A DNA stretch of 64,000 nucleotides from NCBI RefSeq assembly GCF_937616625.2, contig NC_065573.1, positions 1,150,001 through 1,214,000 on the forward strand, given 5' to 3'. A program made the translations under genes and the position numbers. Source of the DNA: Mercurialis annua (lineage: Eukaryota; Streptophyta; Magnoliopsida; Malpighiales; Euphorbiaceae). The notes beneath the pieces were generated by a model. That model was not told the origin of the DNA and did not search any database. It was given only the letters and a program-made list of their open reading frames with translations. Below, one piece after another: positions 36,217 through 50,427 of this stretch. The stretch's first letter is position 1; each line of letters starts with the position of its first letter.

Positions 36217-38921
36217 TGTGGCTAGTGTGCCTTTTAGGTCCTCATTCTCTTTACTTATACAATTATCTATTAAACTTTCTTTTCCTTAAATTAAATAGAT
36301 CAATTAATCGACTAATACTTTAATCGATTCGTAAACGTATTATTTATATCCAATAAACAATATGAATCCCAATATTAATATTTTCCCGTCACAACTTATA
36401 AATTTCCATTTTTGAGACGTATTGATTAAATTGCCACGTTAGTCCCTGAGCTTCATTTTGTGACTTTTCTTGACATTTTTCCTTTTAATTCTTCCAACTT
36501 TAGAACTGAAATATAATATTAATTTCCGCATAATTACTTTATTGAAACCGACCTACTAAAATTTTATTTATCTAAATTTCTCGGAAATCTTTCCGTTATC
36601 GCCACTCTGGCGACTCAAGACTAGACACGTGGTCCAATTAGATAATTAAATCTTTTGGGGTATTACAGAAACAAATACAAGCGTTTCCCCTTTTTAGCAA
36701 TTTAAGCCAAACGTTTACAAACGTTATGAAACAAATCCAAGTGTTTTATCTTTTTAGTGATTTAAGCCAAACAATTACGTTTACAAACGTTTTGAAACAA
36801 ATCCAAACGTTCACCTTTTTAGCGATTTAAGCAAACGCTTACAAAAATTACGAAACAAATCCAAACGTTTTTCCTTTTTAGCGATTTAAGCCAAACGTTT
36901 ACAAACGTTATGAAACAAATCCAAAAGTTTTGCCTTTTTAGTAATTTAAGCCAAAAATTTACAAATATTACGAAACAAATACAAACGTTTCCCCTTTTTA
37001 GCGATTTAAGGCAAATGTTTACAAACGTTACGAAACAAAACCAAACATTTAAAACGTTACGAAACAAATCCAAACGTTTATCATTTTTAGCGGTTTAAGC
37101 CAAACGTTTACAAACGTTATGAAACAAAACCAACCGTTAAAAACGTTACGAAACAAAGTCAAACATTTCACATTTTTAGCGATTTAAGCGAAACCTATAT
37201 AAACATTACGAAACAAAACCAAGCATTTCAACTTTTTAGCAATTTAAGCCGTTTACAAACGTTACAAACAAATCCAAGCTTTTCACCTTTTTAGCAATTT
37301 AAGCCAAACATTTCGAAACAAATCCATGATTTTCACCTTTTTAGTAATTTGAGCCAAACGTTTACAAACGTTACGAAAAAAAACCAAACGTTTCACCTTT
37401 TTAGAGATTTTAGCCAAACGTTTACAAACGTTACGAAACAAATTCAAAAGTTTCCCTATTTTAGCAATTTCAGCCAAACGTTTAAAACGTCACGAAACAA
37501 ATCCAAACGTTTCACCATTTTAGCAATTTCAGCTAAACGTTTAAAACGTTACGAAACAAATCCAAACATTTCACCTTTTTAGCGATTTAAGCCAAACGCT
37601 TACAAACGTTACAAAACAAATCCAAGTATTTCACCTTTTTAGCAATTTAAGCCAAACATTTACAAATTACGAAACAAATACAAGCGTTTCACCTTTTTAG
37701 CAATTTCAACCAAATGTTTACAAACATTACGAAACAAATGTAAACATTTCACCTTTTTAGTGATTTAAGCCAAATGTTTGCAAACGGTACGAAACAAATC
37801 CAAATGTTTCACCTTTTTAGCGATTAAGCAAACGTTTATAAACGCTACAAAAAAATCCAAACATTTAACCTTTTTAGCAATATAAGCCAACCGTTTACAA
37901 ACGTTATGAAACAAATCCAAGCGTTTCTCCCTTTTTGGCAATTTAAGCCAAACGTTCACAAACGTTTCAAAATAAATCAAAGTTTTTCACCTTTTTAGCA
38001 ATTTAAGCCAAACGCTTACGAAGGTTACGAAACAAATCCAAACGTTTCACCTTTTTAGCGATTTAAGCCAAACGATTACAAACGATACGAAAGAAATCCA
38101 AACGTTTCACCTTTTTATCGATTTAAACCTAACGTTTACAAATTTTGCGAAACAAATCCAAACGTTTCACCTTTTTAGCGATTTAAGCCAAACGTTTACA
38201 AACATTACGAAAAAAATCCAAGCGTTTCTCCTTTTTAGCAATTTAAACCAAACGTTTACAAACGCTACGAAACAAATCGAAACGTTTCACCTTTTTTTAT
38301 CATTTTAAGCCAAACGTTTAAAAACGTTACAAAACAAGTCCAAGCGTTTCAGCTATTTATCAATTTTAGCCAAATGTTTAAAAATATTACGAAAGAAATC
38401 CAAGAGTTAACCTTTTTAGCAATTTAAGCTAAACGTTTACAAACGTTACGAAACAAATCCAAGCGTTTCACCTTTTTAATAATTTAAGCCAAACGTTACG
38501 AAACAAATCTAAATATTTCACCTTTTTAGCAATTTAAGCAAAATGTTTACAAATGGTACGAAACAAATCCAAACGTGTCATTTTTTTAGCAATTTAAGCC
38601 AAACATTTATTAACGTTACTAAACAAATCAAAACGTTTCACCTTTTTAGCAATTTAAGCCAAACGTTTACAAACATTATGAAACAAAGCCAAACGTTTCC
38701 CACAATTTAAGCCAAATGTTTACAAAGATTACGAAACAAATCCATTATTTTCACCTTTTTAGCAATTTAAGCAAAAAATTTACAAATGTTACGAAACAAA
38801 TCCAAGCGTTTCACCTTTTTAGCAATTTAAATCAAACATTTACAAATGTTACGAAACAAATCAAAGGATTTTACCTTTTTAGCGATTTAAGCCAAACGTT
38901 TACAAACGTTACGAAACAAAT

Positions 38922-38981
38922 CCAAACGTTTCACCTTTTAAGGGATTTATGCCAAACGTTTCACCTTTTAAGGGATTTATG
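38922..38981 (+). repeat. Tandem half-monomer: two identical 30-bp units
   Basis: The 30-bp unit opening CCAAACGTTTCACCTTTTAA is present twice in a row (38922-38951 and 38952-38981), giving a 90-bp local period instead of 60. It shows that the 30-bp half can duplicate on its own. Confidence 0.93.
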
Positions 38982-41900
38982 CCAAACGTTTACAAACATT
39001 ACAAAACAAATCCAAACGTTTCACCTTTTTGGTGATTTAAGCTAAATGTTTACAAACGTTATGAAACAAAACCAAACGTTTAAAATATTACGAAACAAAT
39101 CCAAACGTTTCATATTTTTAGCAATTTACGCCAAACATTTACAAACGTCACTAAACAAAACCAAGCTATTCACCTCTTTATCAATTTAAGCCAAATGTTT
39201 AGAAATGTTACGAAACAAATCCAAGCGTTTCACCTTTTTAGCAATTTAAGCCAAACGTTGACAAACGTTACGAAACAAATCCAAGCGTTTCACCTTTTTA
39301 GTAATTTAAGCCAAATGTTTATTAACGTTACGGAACAAAACCAAACGGTTCACTTTTTTAGCGATTTAAGCCAAACGTTTGCAAACGCTACAAAACAAAT
39401 CCAAATGTTTCACCTTTTTAGCGATTGAACCCAAATGTTTACAAACGTTACGAAACAAATCCAAACGTTTCCCCTTTTTAGCGATATAAGCCAATCGTTT
39501 ACAAACGTTATGAAACAAAACCAAATGTTTCACCTTTTTAAGAATTTAAGCCAAACGTTTACAAACGTTACGAAACAAAACCAAACGTTTAAAACATTGC
39601 GAAACAAATTCAAACGTTATAAAACAACACCAAATGTTTCCCCATTTTTGCAATTTAAGCCAAATGTTTATAAACGTTACGAAACAAAACCAAACGTTTG
39701 TAAACGTTACAAAACAAATCCAAACGTTTCACCTTTTTAGTAATTGAAGCCTAACGTTTACAAATGTTACAAAACAAATCCAAACGTTTCGAAACAAATC
39801 CAAACGTTTAAAACGTTAAGAAACAAATCCAAGCGTTTGACCTTTTTATCGATTTAAGCCGAACGTTTACAATGGTTACGAAATAAAACTAAACGTTTCA
39901 CATTCTTCGCGATGTAAGCCAAACGTTTAGAAACGTTACGAAACAAATCCAAGCGTTTCACCTTTTTAGCAATTTAAGCCAAACGTTTACAAACGTTACG
40001 AAACAAATCCATGTGTTTCACCTTTTTACCAATTTAAGCCAAACGTTACGAAACAAATCCAAATGTTTCACCTTTTTAGCAATTTAAGCCAAACGTTTAC
40101 AAATGGTACGAAACAAATCCAAACGTGTCACCTTTTTAGCGATTTAAGCCAAACATTTATTAATGTTACTAAACAAATCCAAACGTTTCCCTTTTTAGCA
40201 ATTTAAGCCAAACGTTTACAAACGTTATGAAACAAATCCAATCGTTTCCCACAATTTAAGCCAAACGTTTACAAAGATTACGAAATAAATCCATTATTTT
40301 CAGCTTTTTAGCAAATTAACCGAAAATTTTACAAACGTTACGAAACAAATCCAAGCGTTTCATCTTTTTAGCAATTTAAATCAAACATTTACAAATGTTA
40401 CGAAACAAATCCAAGGGTTTTACCTTTTTAGCGATTTAAGCCAAACGTTTACCAACGTTACGAAACAAATCCAAACGTTTCACCTTTTTACGATTTAAGC
40501 TAAATGTTTACAAACGTTATGAAACAAAACCAAACGTTTAAAATGTTACGAAACAAATCCAAATGTTTCACATTTTTAGCAATTTAAGCCAAACCTTTAC
40601 AAACATTACTAAACAAAACCAAGCTATTCACCTCTTTAGCAATTTAAGCCAAATGTTTACAAACGTTACGAAACAAAACCAAGCTATTCACCTTTTTAGC
40701 AATTTAAGCCAAACGTTTACAAACGTTATTAGATAAATCCAAATCTTTCACCTTTTTAGCTATTTAAGCCAAACTCTTACAAACGTTACGGAAAAAATCC
40801 AAACGTTTCCCCTTTTTAGCGATTTAAGCCAAACATTTAGAAAGGTTACGCAACAAATCCAAATGTTTCACCTTTTTAGCAATTTAAACCAAACGTTTAC
40901 AAACATTACGAAACAAAACTAAGCGTTTCACCTTTTTAGGAATATAAGATAAACATTTACAAACGTTACGAAATAAATCCAAACTTTTCACTTTTTTAGT
41001 GATTGAAGCAAAACGTTTACAAATGTTACGAAATAAATCGAAACACTTAGAAACAAATCCAAACGTTTAAAACGTTATGAAGCAAATCCAAACGTTTCAC
41101 CTTTATAGCGATTTAAGCAAAATGTTTAGAAACGTTATAAAAGAAATCCAAGCGTTTCACATTTTTAGCAATTTAAGCCAAATGTTTACTAACGTTACGG
41201 AACAAAACCAAACGGTTCACATTTTTAGCGATTTAAGCCAAAATTTTACAAACGTTACGAAACAAATCCAAGCGTTTCACCTTTTTAGCAATTTAAATCA
41301 AACATTTACAAATGTTACGAAACAAATCCAAGGGTTTTACCTTTTTAGCGATTTATGCCAAACGCTTACAAACGTTACGTAACAAATCCAAACGTTTCAC
41401 CTTCTAAGGGATTTAGGCCAAACGTTTACAAACGTTACAAAACAAATCCAAACGTTTCCCCTTTTTAGCGATTTAAGCTAAATGTTTACAAACGTTATGA
41501 AACAAAACCAAATGTTTCAAAATTTTACGAAACAAATCCAAACGTTTCACATTTTTAGCGATTTAAGCCAAACATTTACAAACGTTACTAAACAAAACCA
41601 AGCTATTCACCTCTTTAGCAATTTTTGCCAAACGTTTATAAACGTTACGAAACAAATCGAAGCGTTTCACCTTTTTAGGAATTTAAGCCAAACTTTTTCA
41701 AACGTTACTAGATAAATCCAAATGTTTCACCTTTTTATCTATTTAAGCCAAACTCTTACAAACGTTACGGAAAAATCCAAACGTTTCACTTTTTTAGCGA
41801 TTTAAGCCAAAGGTTTAGAAAGGTTATGCAACAAATCCAATGTTTCACTTTTTTAGCAATTTAAGCCAAACGTTTACAAACATTACGAAACAAATCTAAG

Positions 41901-41999
41901 CGTTTCCCCTTTTCAGCAATTTAGGATAAACGTTTACAACCGTTACGAAACAAATCCAAACTTTTCACCTTTTTAGTGATTGAAGCAAAACGTTTACAA

Positions 42000-44900
42000 A
42001 TGTTACGAAAAAAATCCAAATATTTAGAAACAAATCCAAACGTTTAAAACGTTATGAAGCAAATCCAAACGTTTCACCTTTATAGCGATTTAACCAAAAC
42101 GTTTACAAACGCTACGAAACAAATCCAAGTGTTTCATCTTTTTAGCAATTTAAACCAAATGTTTACTAACGTTACGGAACAAAACCAAACGTTTCACATT
42201 TTTAGCGATTTAAGCCAAACGTTTACAAACGCTACAAAACAAATCCAAATGTTTCACCTTTTTAGCGATTTAAGCCAAACGTTTACAAACGTTTAAAACG
42301 TTATGAAACAAATCCAAACGTTACAAAACAACACCAAATGTTTCCCCATTTTAGCAATTTAAGCCAAACATTTATTAACGTTACGGAACAAAACCAAACG
42401 ATTTTGAACGTTACAAAACAAATCCAAACGTTTCACATTTTTAGTGATTTAAACCGAAAGTGTACAAACGTTATGAAACAAATCCAAACGTTTCACCTTT
42501 TTAGTGATTGAAGCCTAACGTTTACAAATGTTACGAAACAAATCCAAACGTTTCGAAACAAATCCAAACGTTTAAAACGTTACGAAACAAATCCAAGCGT
42601 TTGACCTTTTTAGCGATTTAAGCCGAACGTTTACAATGGTTACGAAACAAAACAAAACTTTTCACATTCTTCGCGATTTAAGCCAAACGTTTACAAAAGT
42701 TACGAAACAAATCTAAGCGTTACACCTTTTTAGCAATTTAAGCCAAACGTTTACAAACGTTACGAAATAAATCCAAGCATTTCACCTTTTTAGCAATTTA
42801 AGCCAAACGTTTACAAATGGTACGAAACAAATCCAAACGTGTCATCTTTTTAGCGATTTAAACCAAACATTTATTAACGTTACTAAACAAATCCAAAAGT
42901 TTCACTTTTTTTGGCAATTTAAGCCAAACGTTATGAAACAAATCCAAACGTTTCCCACAATTTAAGTCAAACGTTTACAAAGATTACGAAACAAATCCAT
43001 TATTTTCACCTTTTTAGCAATTTAAGCCAAAAAATTTACAAACGTTACGAAACAAATCCAACCGTTTCACCTTTTTTGCAATTTAAATCAAACATTTACA
43101 AACGTTACGAAACAAATCCAAGGGTTTTACCTTTTTAGCGATTTAAGCCAAACGTTTACAAACGTTACATAACAAATCCAAACGTTTCACCTTTTAAGGG
43201 ATTTATGCCAAACGTTTATAAACGTTACAAAACAAATACAAACATTTCACCTTTTCAGCGATTTAAGCTAAATGTTTACAAACGTTATGAAACAAAACCA
43301 AACGTTTAAAATGCTACGAACAAATCCAAACGTTTCCCATTTTTAGCGATTTAAGCCAAACATTTACAAACGTTACTAAACAAAACCAAGCTATTCACCT
43401 ATTTAGCAATTTAAGCCAAACGTTTAAAAACGTTACGAAACAAATCCAAGTGTTTCACCTTTTTAGCAATTTAAGCCAAAGTCTTACAAACATTACGGAA
43501 AAAATCCAAACGTTTCACTTTTTTAGCGATTTAAGCCAAACGTTTAGAAAGGTTATGCAACCAATCCAATGTTTCACCTTTTTAGCAATTTAAGCCAAAC
43601 GTTTACAAACATTACGAAACAAATCCAAGCGTTTCATGTTTTTAGCAATTTAAGATAAACGTTTACAAACGTTACAAAACAAATCCAAACTTTTCACCGT
43701 TTAAGTGATTGAAGCAAAACGTTTACAAATGTTATGAAACAAATCCAAATATTTAGAAACAAATCCAAACGTTTAAAACATTATGAAGCAAATCCAAACG
43801 TTTCACCTTTATAGCGATTTAACCAAAACGTTTACAAACGCTACAAAACATATCCAAGTGTTTCACCTTTTAAGCAATTTAAACCAAATGTTTACTAACG
43901 TTACGGAACAAAACCAAACGTTTCACATTTTTCGCGATTTAAGCCAAACGTTTACAAACGCTACTAAACAAATGCAAATGTTTCACCTTTTTAGAGATTG
44001 AACCCAAATGTTAACAAATGTTACGAAACAAATCAAAACGTTTCCTCTTTTTAACGATATAAGCCAAACGTTTACAAACGTTACGAAACAAAACCAAATG
44101 TTTCACCTTTTTAGCGATTTAAGCCAAACGTTTACAAACGTTACAAAACAAAACCAAACGTTTAAAACGTTATGAAACAAATCCAAACGTTACAAAACAA
44201 CACCAAATGTTTCCCCATTTTAGCAATTTAAGCCAAATGTTTATAAACATTACGAAACAAAACCAAACGATTTTGAACGTCACAAAACAAATCCAAATGT
44301 TTCAGATTTTTAGTGATTTAAACCGAAAGTTTACAAACGTTACAAAACAAATCCAAACGTTTCACCTTTTTAGTGATTGAAGCCTAACGTTTACAAATGT
44401 TACGAAACAAATCCAAACGTTTCGAAACAAATCCAAACGTTTAAAACGTTACGAAACAAATCCAAGCGTTTGACCTTTTCAGCGATTTAAGCCGAACGTT
44501 TACAATTGTTACGAAACAAAACCAAACGTTTCCCATTCTTCGCGATTTAAGCCAAACGATTACAAAAGTTACGAAACAAATCTAAGCGTTTAACCTTTTT
44601 TAGCAATTTAAGCCAAACGTTTACAAACATTACGAAACAAATCCAATGAATTCACCTTTTTAGCAATTTAAGCCAAACGTTTACAAATGGTACGAAACAA
44701 ATCCAAACGTGTCACCTTTTTAGCGATTTAAGCCAAACATTTATTAACATTACTAAACAAATCCAAATGTTTCACTTTTTTTAGCAATTTAAGCCAAACG
44801 TATACAAACGTTATGAAACATATCCAAACGTTTCCCACAATTTAAGTCAAACGTTTACAAAGATTACGAAACAAATCCATTATTTTCACCTTTTTAGCAA

Positions 44901-47900
44901 TTTAAGCCAAAATTTTAGAAACGTTACGAAACAAATCCAAGCGTTTCTCCTTTTTAGCAATTTAAATCAAACATTTACAAATGTTACGAAACAAATCCAA
45001 GGGTTTTACATTTTTAGCGATTTAAGCCAAACGTTTACAAACTTTATGTAACAAATCCAAACGTTTCCTCTTTTAAGGGATTTATGCCAAACGTTTACAA
45101 ACGTTACAAAACAAATCCAAACGTTTCACCTTTTTAGCGATTTAAGCTAAATGTTTACAAACGTTATGAAACAAAACCAAACGTTTAAAATGTTACGAAA
45201 GAAATCCAAACATTTCACATTTTTAGCGATTTAAGCCAAACATTTACAAACGTTACTAAACAAAAACAAGCTATTCACCTCTTTAGCAATTTAAGCCAAA
45301 CGTTTACAAACGTTACGAAACAAATCCAAGTGTTTCACCTTTTTAGCAATTTAAGCCAAACGTTTACAAACGTTACTAGATAAATCCAAATGTTTCACCT
45401 TTTTAGCTATTTAAGCCAAACTCTTACAAACGTTACGGAAAATATCCAAATGTTTAACTTTTTTAGCGATTTAAGCCAAACGTTTAGAAAGGTTATGCAA
45501 CAAATCCAATGTTTCACTTTTTTAGCAATTTAAGCCAAACGTTTACAAACATTACGAAACAAATCCAAGAGTTTCACCATTTTAGCAATTTAAGATAAAC
45601 GTTTACAAACGTTACGAAACAAATCCAAACTTCTCACCTTTTTAGTGATTGAAGCAAAACGTTTACAAATGTTACGAAACAAATCCAAATATTTAGAAAC
45701 AAATCCAAACGTTTAAAACGTTATGAAGCAAATCCAAACGTTTCACCTTTATAGCAATTTAACCAAAACGTTTACAAACGCTACGAAACAAATCCAAGCG
45801 TTTCACCTTTTTAGAGATTTAAACCAAATGTTTACTAACGTTACGGAAAAAAACCAAACGTTTCACATTTTTAGCGATTTAAGCCAAACGTTTACAAACG
45901 CTACAAAAGAAATCCAAATGTTTCACCTTTTTAGCGATTGAACCCAAATTTTAACAAACGTTACGAAACAAATCCAAACTTTTCCCCTTTTTAGCGATAT
46001 AAGCGAACCGTTTACAAACGTTACGAAACAAAACCAAATGTTTCACCTTTTTAGCGATTTAAGCTAAACGCTTACAAACATTACGAAACAAAACCAAACG
46101 TTTAAAACGTTATGAAACAAATCCAAACGTTACAAAACAACACCAAATGTTTCCCCATTTCAGCAATTTAAGCCAAACGTTTATAAATGTTACGAAACAA
46201 AACCAAACGATTTTGAACGTTACAAAACAAATCCAAACGTTTCACATTTTTTGGAATTTAAACCGAAAGTTTACAAACGTTACGAAACAAATCCAAACGT
46301 TTCACCTTTTTAGTGATTGAAGCCTAACGTTTACAAATGTTAAGAAACAAATCCAAACGTTTAAAACGTTACGAAACAAATCCAAGCGTTTGACCTTTTT
46401 AGCGATTTAAGCCAAACGTTTACAATGGTTATGAAACAAAACCAAACGTTTCACATTCTTCGCGATTTAAACCAAACGTTTACAAAAGTTACGAAACAAA
46501 TCTAAGCGTTTCACCTTTTTAGCAATTTAAGTCAAACGTTTACAAACGTTACGAAACAAATCCAAGCATTTCACCTTTTTAAAAATTTAAGCCAATCGTT
46601 TACAAATGGTTCGAAACAAATCCAAACGTGTCATCTTTTTAGCGATTTAAGCCAAACATTTATTAACGTTACTAAACAAATCCAAATGTTTCACTTTTTT
46701 AGCAATTTAAGCCAAACGTTTACAAACGTTATGAAACAAATCCAAACGTTTCCCACATTTTATGTCAAACGTTTACAAAGATTACGAAACAAATCCATTA
46801 TTTTCACCTTTTTAGCAATTTAAGCAAAATTTTACAAACGTTTCGAAACAAATCCAAGCGTATCACCTTTTTTGCAATTTAAATCAAACATTTACAAACG
46901 TTACGAAACAAATCCAAGGGTTTTTCCTTTATAGCGATTTAAGCCAAACGTTTACAAATGTTACGTAACAAATCCAAACGTTTCACCTTTTAAGAGATTA
47001 TGCCAAACATTTACAAACGTTACAAAACAAATCCAAACGTTTCACCTTTTTAGCGATTTAAGCTAAATGTTTACAAACATTATGAAACAAAACCAAACGT
47101 TTCACATTTTTAGAGATTTAAGCCAAACATTTACAAAAGTTACTAAGCAAAACCAACTATTCACCTCTTTAGCAATTTAAGCCAAACGTTTACAAACGTT
47201 ACGAAACAAATCCAAGCTTTTCACCTTTTTAGCAATTTAAGCCAAACGTTTACAAACGTTACTAGATAAATCCAAATGTTTCACCTTTTTAGATATTTAA
47301 GCCAAACTCTTACAAACGTTACGGAAAAAATCCAAATGTTTCACTTTTTTAGCGATTTAAGCCAAACGTTTAGAAAGGTTATGCAACAAATCCAAATGTT
47401 TCACTTTTTTTGCAATTTAAACCAAACGTTTACAAACATTACGAAACAAATCCAAGCGTTTCACCTTTTTAGCAATTTAAGATAAACGTTTACAAACGTT
47501 ACGAAACAAATCAAAACTTTTCACCTTTTTAGTGATTGAAGCAAAACGTTTACAAATGTTATCAAACAAATCCAAACATTTAGAAACAAATCCAAACATT
47601 TAAAACGTTATGAAGCAAATCCAAATGTTTCACCTTTATAGCGATTTAACCAAAACGTTTACAAACGCTACGAAACAAATCCAAGCGTTTCACCTTTTTA
47701 GCAATTTAAACCAAATTTTTACTAACGTTACGGAACAAAACCAAACGTTTCACATTTTTAGAGATTTAAGCCAAACGTTTACAAAAGCTACAAAACAAAT
47801 CCCAATGTTTCACCTTTTTAGCGATTGAACCCAAATGTTAACAAACGTTACCAAACAAATCCAAACGTTTCACCTTTTTAACGATATAAGCCAAACGTTT

Positions 47901-48300
47901 ACAAATGTTACGAAACAAAACCAAATGTTTCACCTTTTTAGAGATTTAAGGCAAACGTTTACAAACGTTACGAAACAGAACCAAACGTTTAAAATGTTGC
48001 TAAACAAATCCAAACGTTTCCAAACGTTACAAAACAACACCAAATGTTTCACCATTTTAGCAATTTAAGCCAAAAGTTTATAAACGTTACAGAACAAATC
48101 CAAACGTTTGTAAACGTTACAGAACAAATCCAAACGTTTCACATTTGCAGTGATTTAAGCCGAAAGTTTACAAACGTTACGAAACAAATCCAAAAGTTTC
48201 ACCTTTTTAGTGATTGAATCCTAACGTTTACAAATGATACGAAACAAATCCAAACGTTTTGAAACAAATCCAAACGTTTAAAATGTTACGAAACAAATCC
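42000..48300 (+). repeat. Higher-order satellite repeat, period 1.73-1.94 kb
   Basis: A distinctive run beginning GAAGCAAATCCAAA near 42057 recurs near 43786, 45726 and 47613 (periods about 1,729, 1,940 and 1,887 bp). Another marker, CAAATCCATTATTTTCACC, recurs near 42993, 44873 and 46790, with earlier relatives near 38739 and 40285. The order of variant monomers between markers is kept. Period differences reflect gain or loss of whole monomers. Confidence 0.85.
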
Positions 48301-48683
48301 AAGCGTTTGACCTTTTTAGCGATTTAAGCCGAATGTTTACAATGGTTACGAAACAAAACCAAACGTTTCACATTTTTGAGCGATTTAAGCCAAACGTTTA
48401 CAAAAATTTTGAAACAAATCCAAACGTTTCCCCTTTTTAGCAACTTAAACCAAAAGTTTACAAACGTAACGAAACAAATCCAAAACGTTTCACCTTTTTA
48501 GCGATCAAGCCAAACGTTTGCGAATGTTACGAAACAAATATAAGCCAAACGTTTACAAATGTTACGAAACGAAGACAAATATTACACCTTTTGAGCGATT
48601 TAAGCCAAACGTTTATAAACTTTACGGAACAAATACAAACAATTCACATTTTTAGCGATTTAAGACGAACGTCTACAAACCTT

Positions 48684-50308
48684 TTTCACGACCCAATTTC
48701 ATGAATCGTGACCGGCGCTAGGATATGGGTATGGTTGTACCAAAACTCGTAGCAAGCCTCGCGGAAATCAAATAAACATTTAAACTTGCAGAAAACTGCT
48801 CGGGGGCAACCGAGACTCTAACCTAGGTCTAGCAATTTATATTACAGTTTTAATATAAATAACTTAAATATATTAAATGTTCAACAGCATGCCTTATATA
48901 TAACAATATCGTAATCTAGAGTAATCATGCCAAATATAAATAATCGAATATATCGACAATCCCAAAGTGTAATATCAAATGTAATAAATAACTAGTTCTA
49001 CTGCGGTCTACGAGTTCGAAAACAGTAACTAGTTAAATAACATAAAAACCTCCGAAGAATCAAAAGAATCGGAGTGGACCAGCTTTCAAATCATAAACCG
49101 GTAAGTACGACATAGCATACTGATACACCCATAGTGGACGGGAATAAATCCTCGTTATATATATATATACCAGCGTAAGTAAGACATTAGTCTGCCGTTT
49201 CCCAGAGTACTTACCGGTGCACACAGTCTCGATACAAGCCTATCGAGTAGCTCGTTTTAATCCAGATCCATAATCCGTAAAAACAATTCAAAAGCATTTA
49301 TAATATTAAAATATGATGCGGTACTTAATAAAGCGGTAAATAGCACTACAAACTCACTGCTTGCTTATCCACGTGAAACTTCGGCAAGCAGCTTACCCTG
49401 GTTCGACTCCGGAGCGCAAGTAGTCGAAGAGTCTAAAAATAAATCATGCGTTAAAATCGCTCCAACCCCTAACTCTAAGAATACTAGACACCACGTAGGA
49501 CTAGCACAAATAATAATCCAGATAGAATCACAGAGAAACACAATCTCACTTAAATTATAATGACGTAAATAAATCAAGCCTATTGAGTTCATATTTAAAA
49601 ATCATCCGAAAATATTAATTAAATAATATTTAATTAATAAATAAAATTATTTCCTCAAATAGTGGGGTAGCCGAGTTTTTTAAAACTACCAAGCTATTCC
49701 CACATGTCGGGCGACCCAAGTCTAACCCGACCCAATCATAAAACCAGAGTTATAAACCACAGTTTATAATTTAATATTTAATAAAATATTAATCGACATT
49801 AAAATAGAACTCAATAGCTTAAAACCCAAGTAATTAAAGATTACCGGCAAAAATATCTCAATTAATTAAATAACAAAATAAAGCAAAAACATAAATTTAA
49901 TTCCAAAGGCATTCTAAGACAAAAATATCAATTTAACAATTAAATTATAATTAACAATAATTATTAATTTAATTTTTAAATAACAGCCAAATTGAACTAA
50001 GGTCTCGTTCGAGACCTTAGTTCTCGAGCGAGACCTTTCAAAAATTGGGAAGGTCTCGTTCGAGAATAAAGGTTTCGAACGAGACCTTAACCTAAAACGT
50101 TTTCCTTTTTTTTTATTTATTTTAAATTACAACAATCCAACATCAAAATATCCAAACCCAAATCAAATTAAATTTAAATCGAACTCCCCAATAAATTTCA
50201 AATACGTAAAAGACTCAAATATTACCGACGAATTTCAAATACGTAAACGACTCAAAATATTACCGAAACTCGCAAAATAAATATGTAAAATTTTTACGGG
50301 ATATTACA
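48684..50308 (-). repeat. LTR C1 (outer 3' LTR of composite C)
   Basis: Starts TTTCACGACCC, where the terminal TG has become TT, and ends GGGATATTACA; 1,625 bp. Compared with C2 it lacks about 150 bp near 49103 (the stretch seen in C2 at about 51214-51365). Contains the GGTCTCG palindromes (49996-50089). Very AT-rich at 49780-49990. Confidence 0.9.
49996..50089. repeat. GGTCTCG/CGAGACC palindrome group, LTR C1
   Basis: Perfect inverted repeat with arms ACTAAGGTCTCG and CGAGACCTTAGT around TT (49996-50021), followed by further GGTCTCGTTCGAGA and TTTCGAACGAGACC units. C2 carries the same block at 52261-52354 with the same length. Confidence 0.9.
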
Positions 50309-50345
50309 TTCTCCCCAACTTATTAAAAATTCGTCCTCGAATTTA
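50309..50345 (-). other. Polypurine tract next to LTR C1
   Basis: The minus strand reads ATTCGAGGACGAATTTTTAA, then TAAGTTGGGGAGAA, then the LTR. Same block as in B. Confidence 0.9.
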
Positions 50346-50427
50346 ACACAATAAACACATAGCACCCAAAATAACACGAAACACAACTGAAGCTCAAAAA
50401 AATCAAATAACAATCAGTTTTCGTACC

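Larger units (their letters stand above)
14550..36667 (-). mobile_element. Element A: old non-autonomous gag-only LTR retrotransposon carrying two nested insertions
   Basis: Two LTRs (14550-16989 and 34185-36667) in the same orientation flank an internal region. That region has a primer-binding site at 34169-34180 and a polypurine tract at 16990-17025, so the element reads on the minus strand. A 5-bp duplication GAAAC flanks it. Without the solo LTR and element B the element is about 9.2 kb, with about 4.2 kb internal. The internal region holds only a degraded gag (32852-33782). I find no protease, reverse transcriptase, RNase H or integrase. This matches the class described as terminal-repeat retrotransposons with gag (TR-GAG), mobilised by proteins from autonomous relatives. 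The LTRs differ at several percent of sites, so A is much older than B. Confidence 0.93.
34185..36667 (-). repeat. Element A 5' LTR (right)
   Basis: 2,483 bp, TGTCACGACCC to GGGGTATTACA, followed by GAAAC (36668-36672). Many substitutions separate it from the left LTR; about 10 in the first 140 bp by eye. The conserved CCGGCGCTAGGG near the TG end has decayed here to CAACAATAGGG. Confidence 0.95.
36668..48683 (+). repeat. 60-bp satellite array, middle block
   Basis: Same monomer and orientation as 1-14549, resuming in phase after element A; about 200 monomers. Includes shortened monomers such as the AAACGTTTAAAACGTTACG type and higher-order repeats from about 42.0 to 48.3 kb. The terminal part (about 48480-48683) is more diverged. 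Open frames within it follow the 20-residue period of the monomer and are not genes. Confidence 0.97.

Noticed and set aside
48684..50308. LTR C1 as a clean solo LTR insertion
   Set aside because: It is followed directly by polypurine tract and pol sequence, has a TT end where TG is expected, and lacks a matching target duplication.
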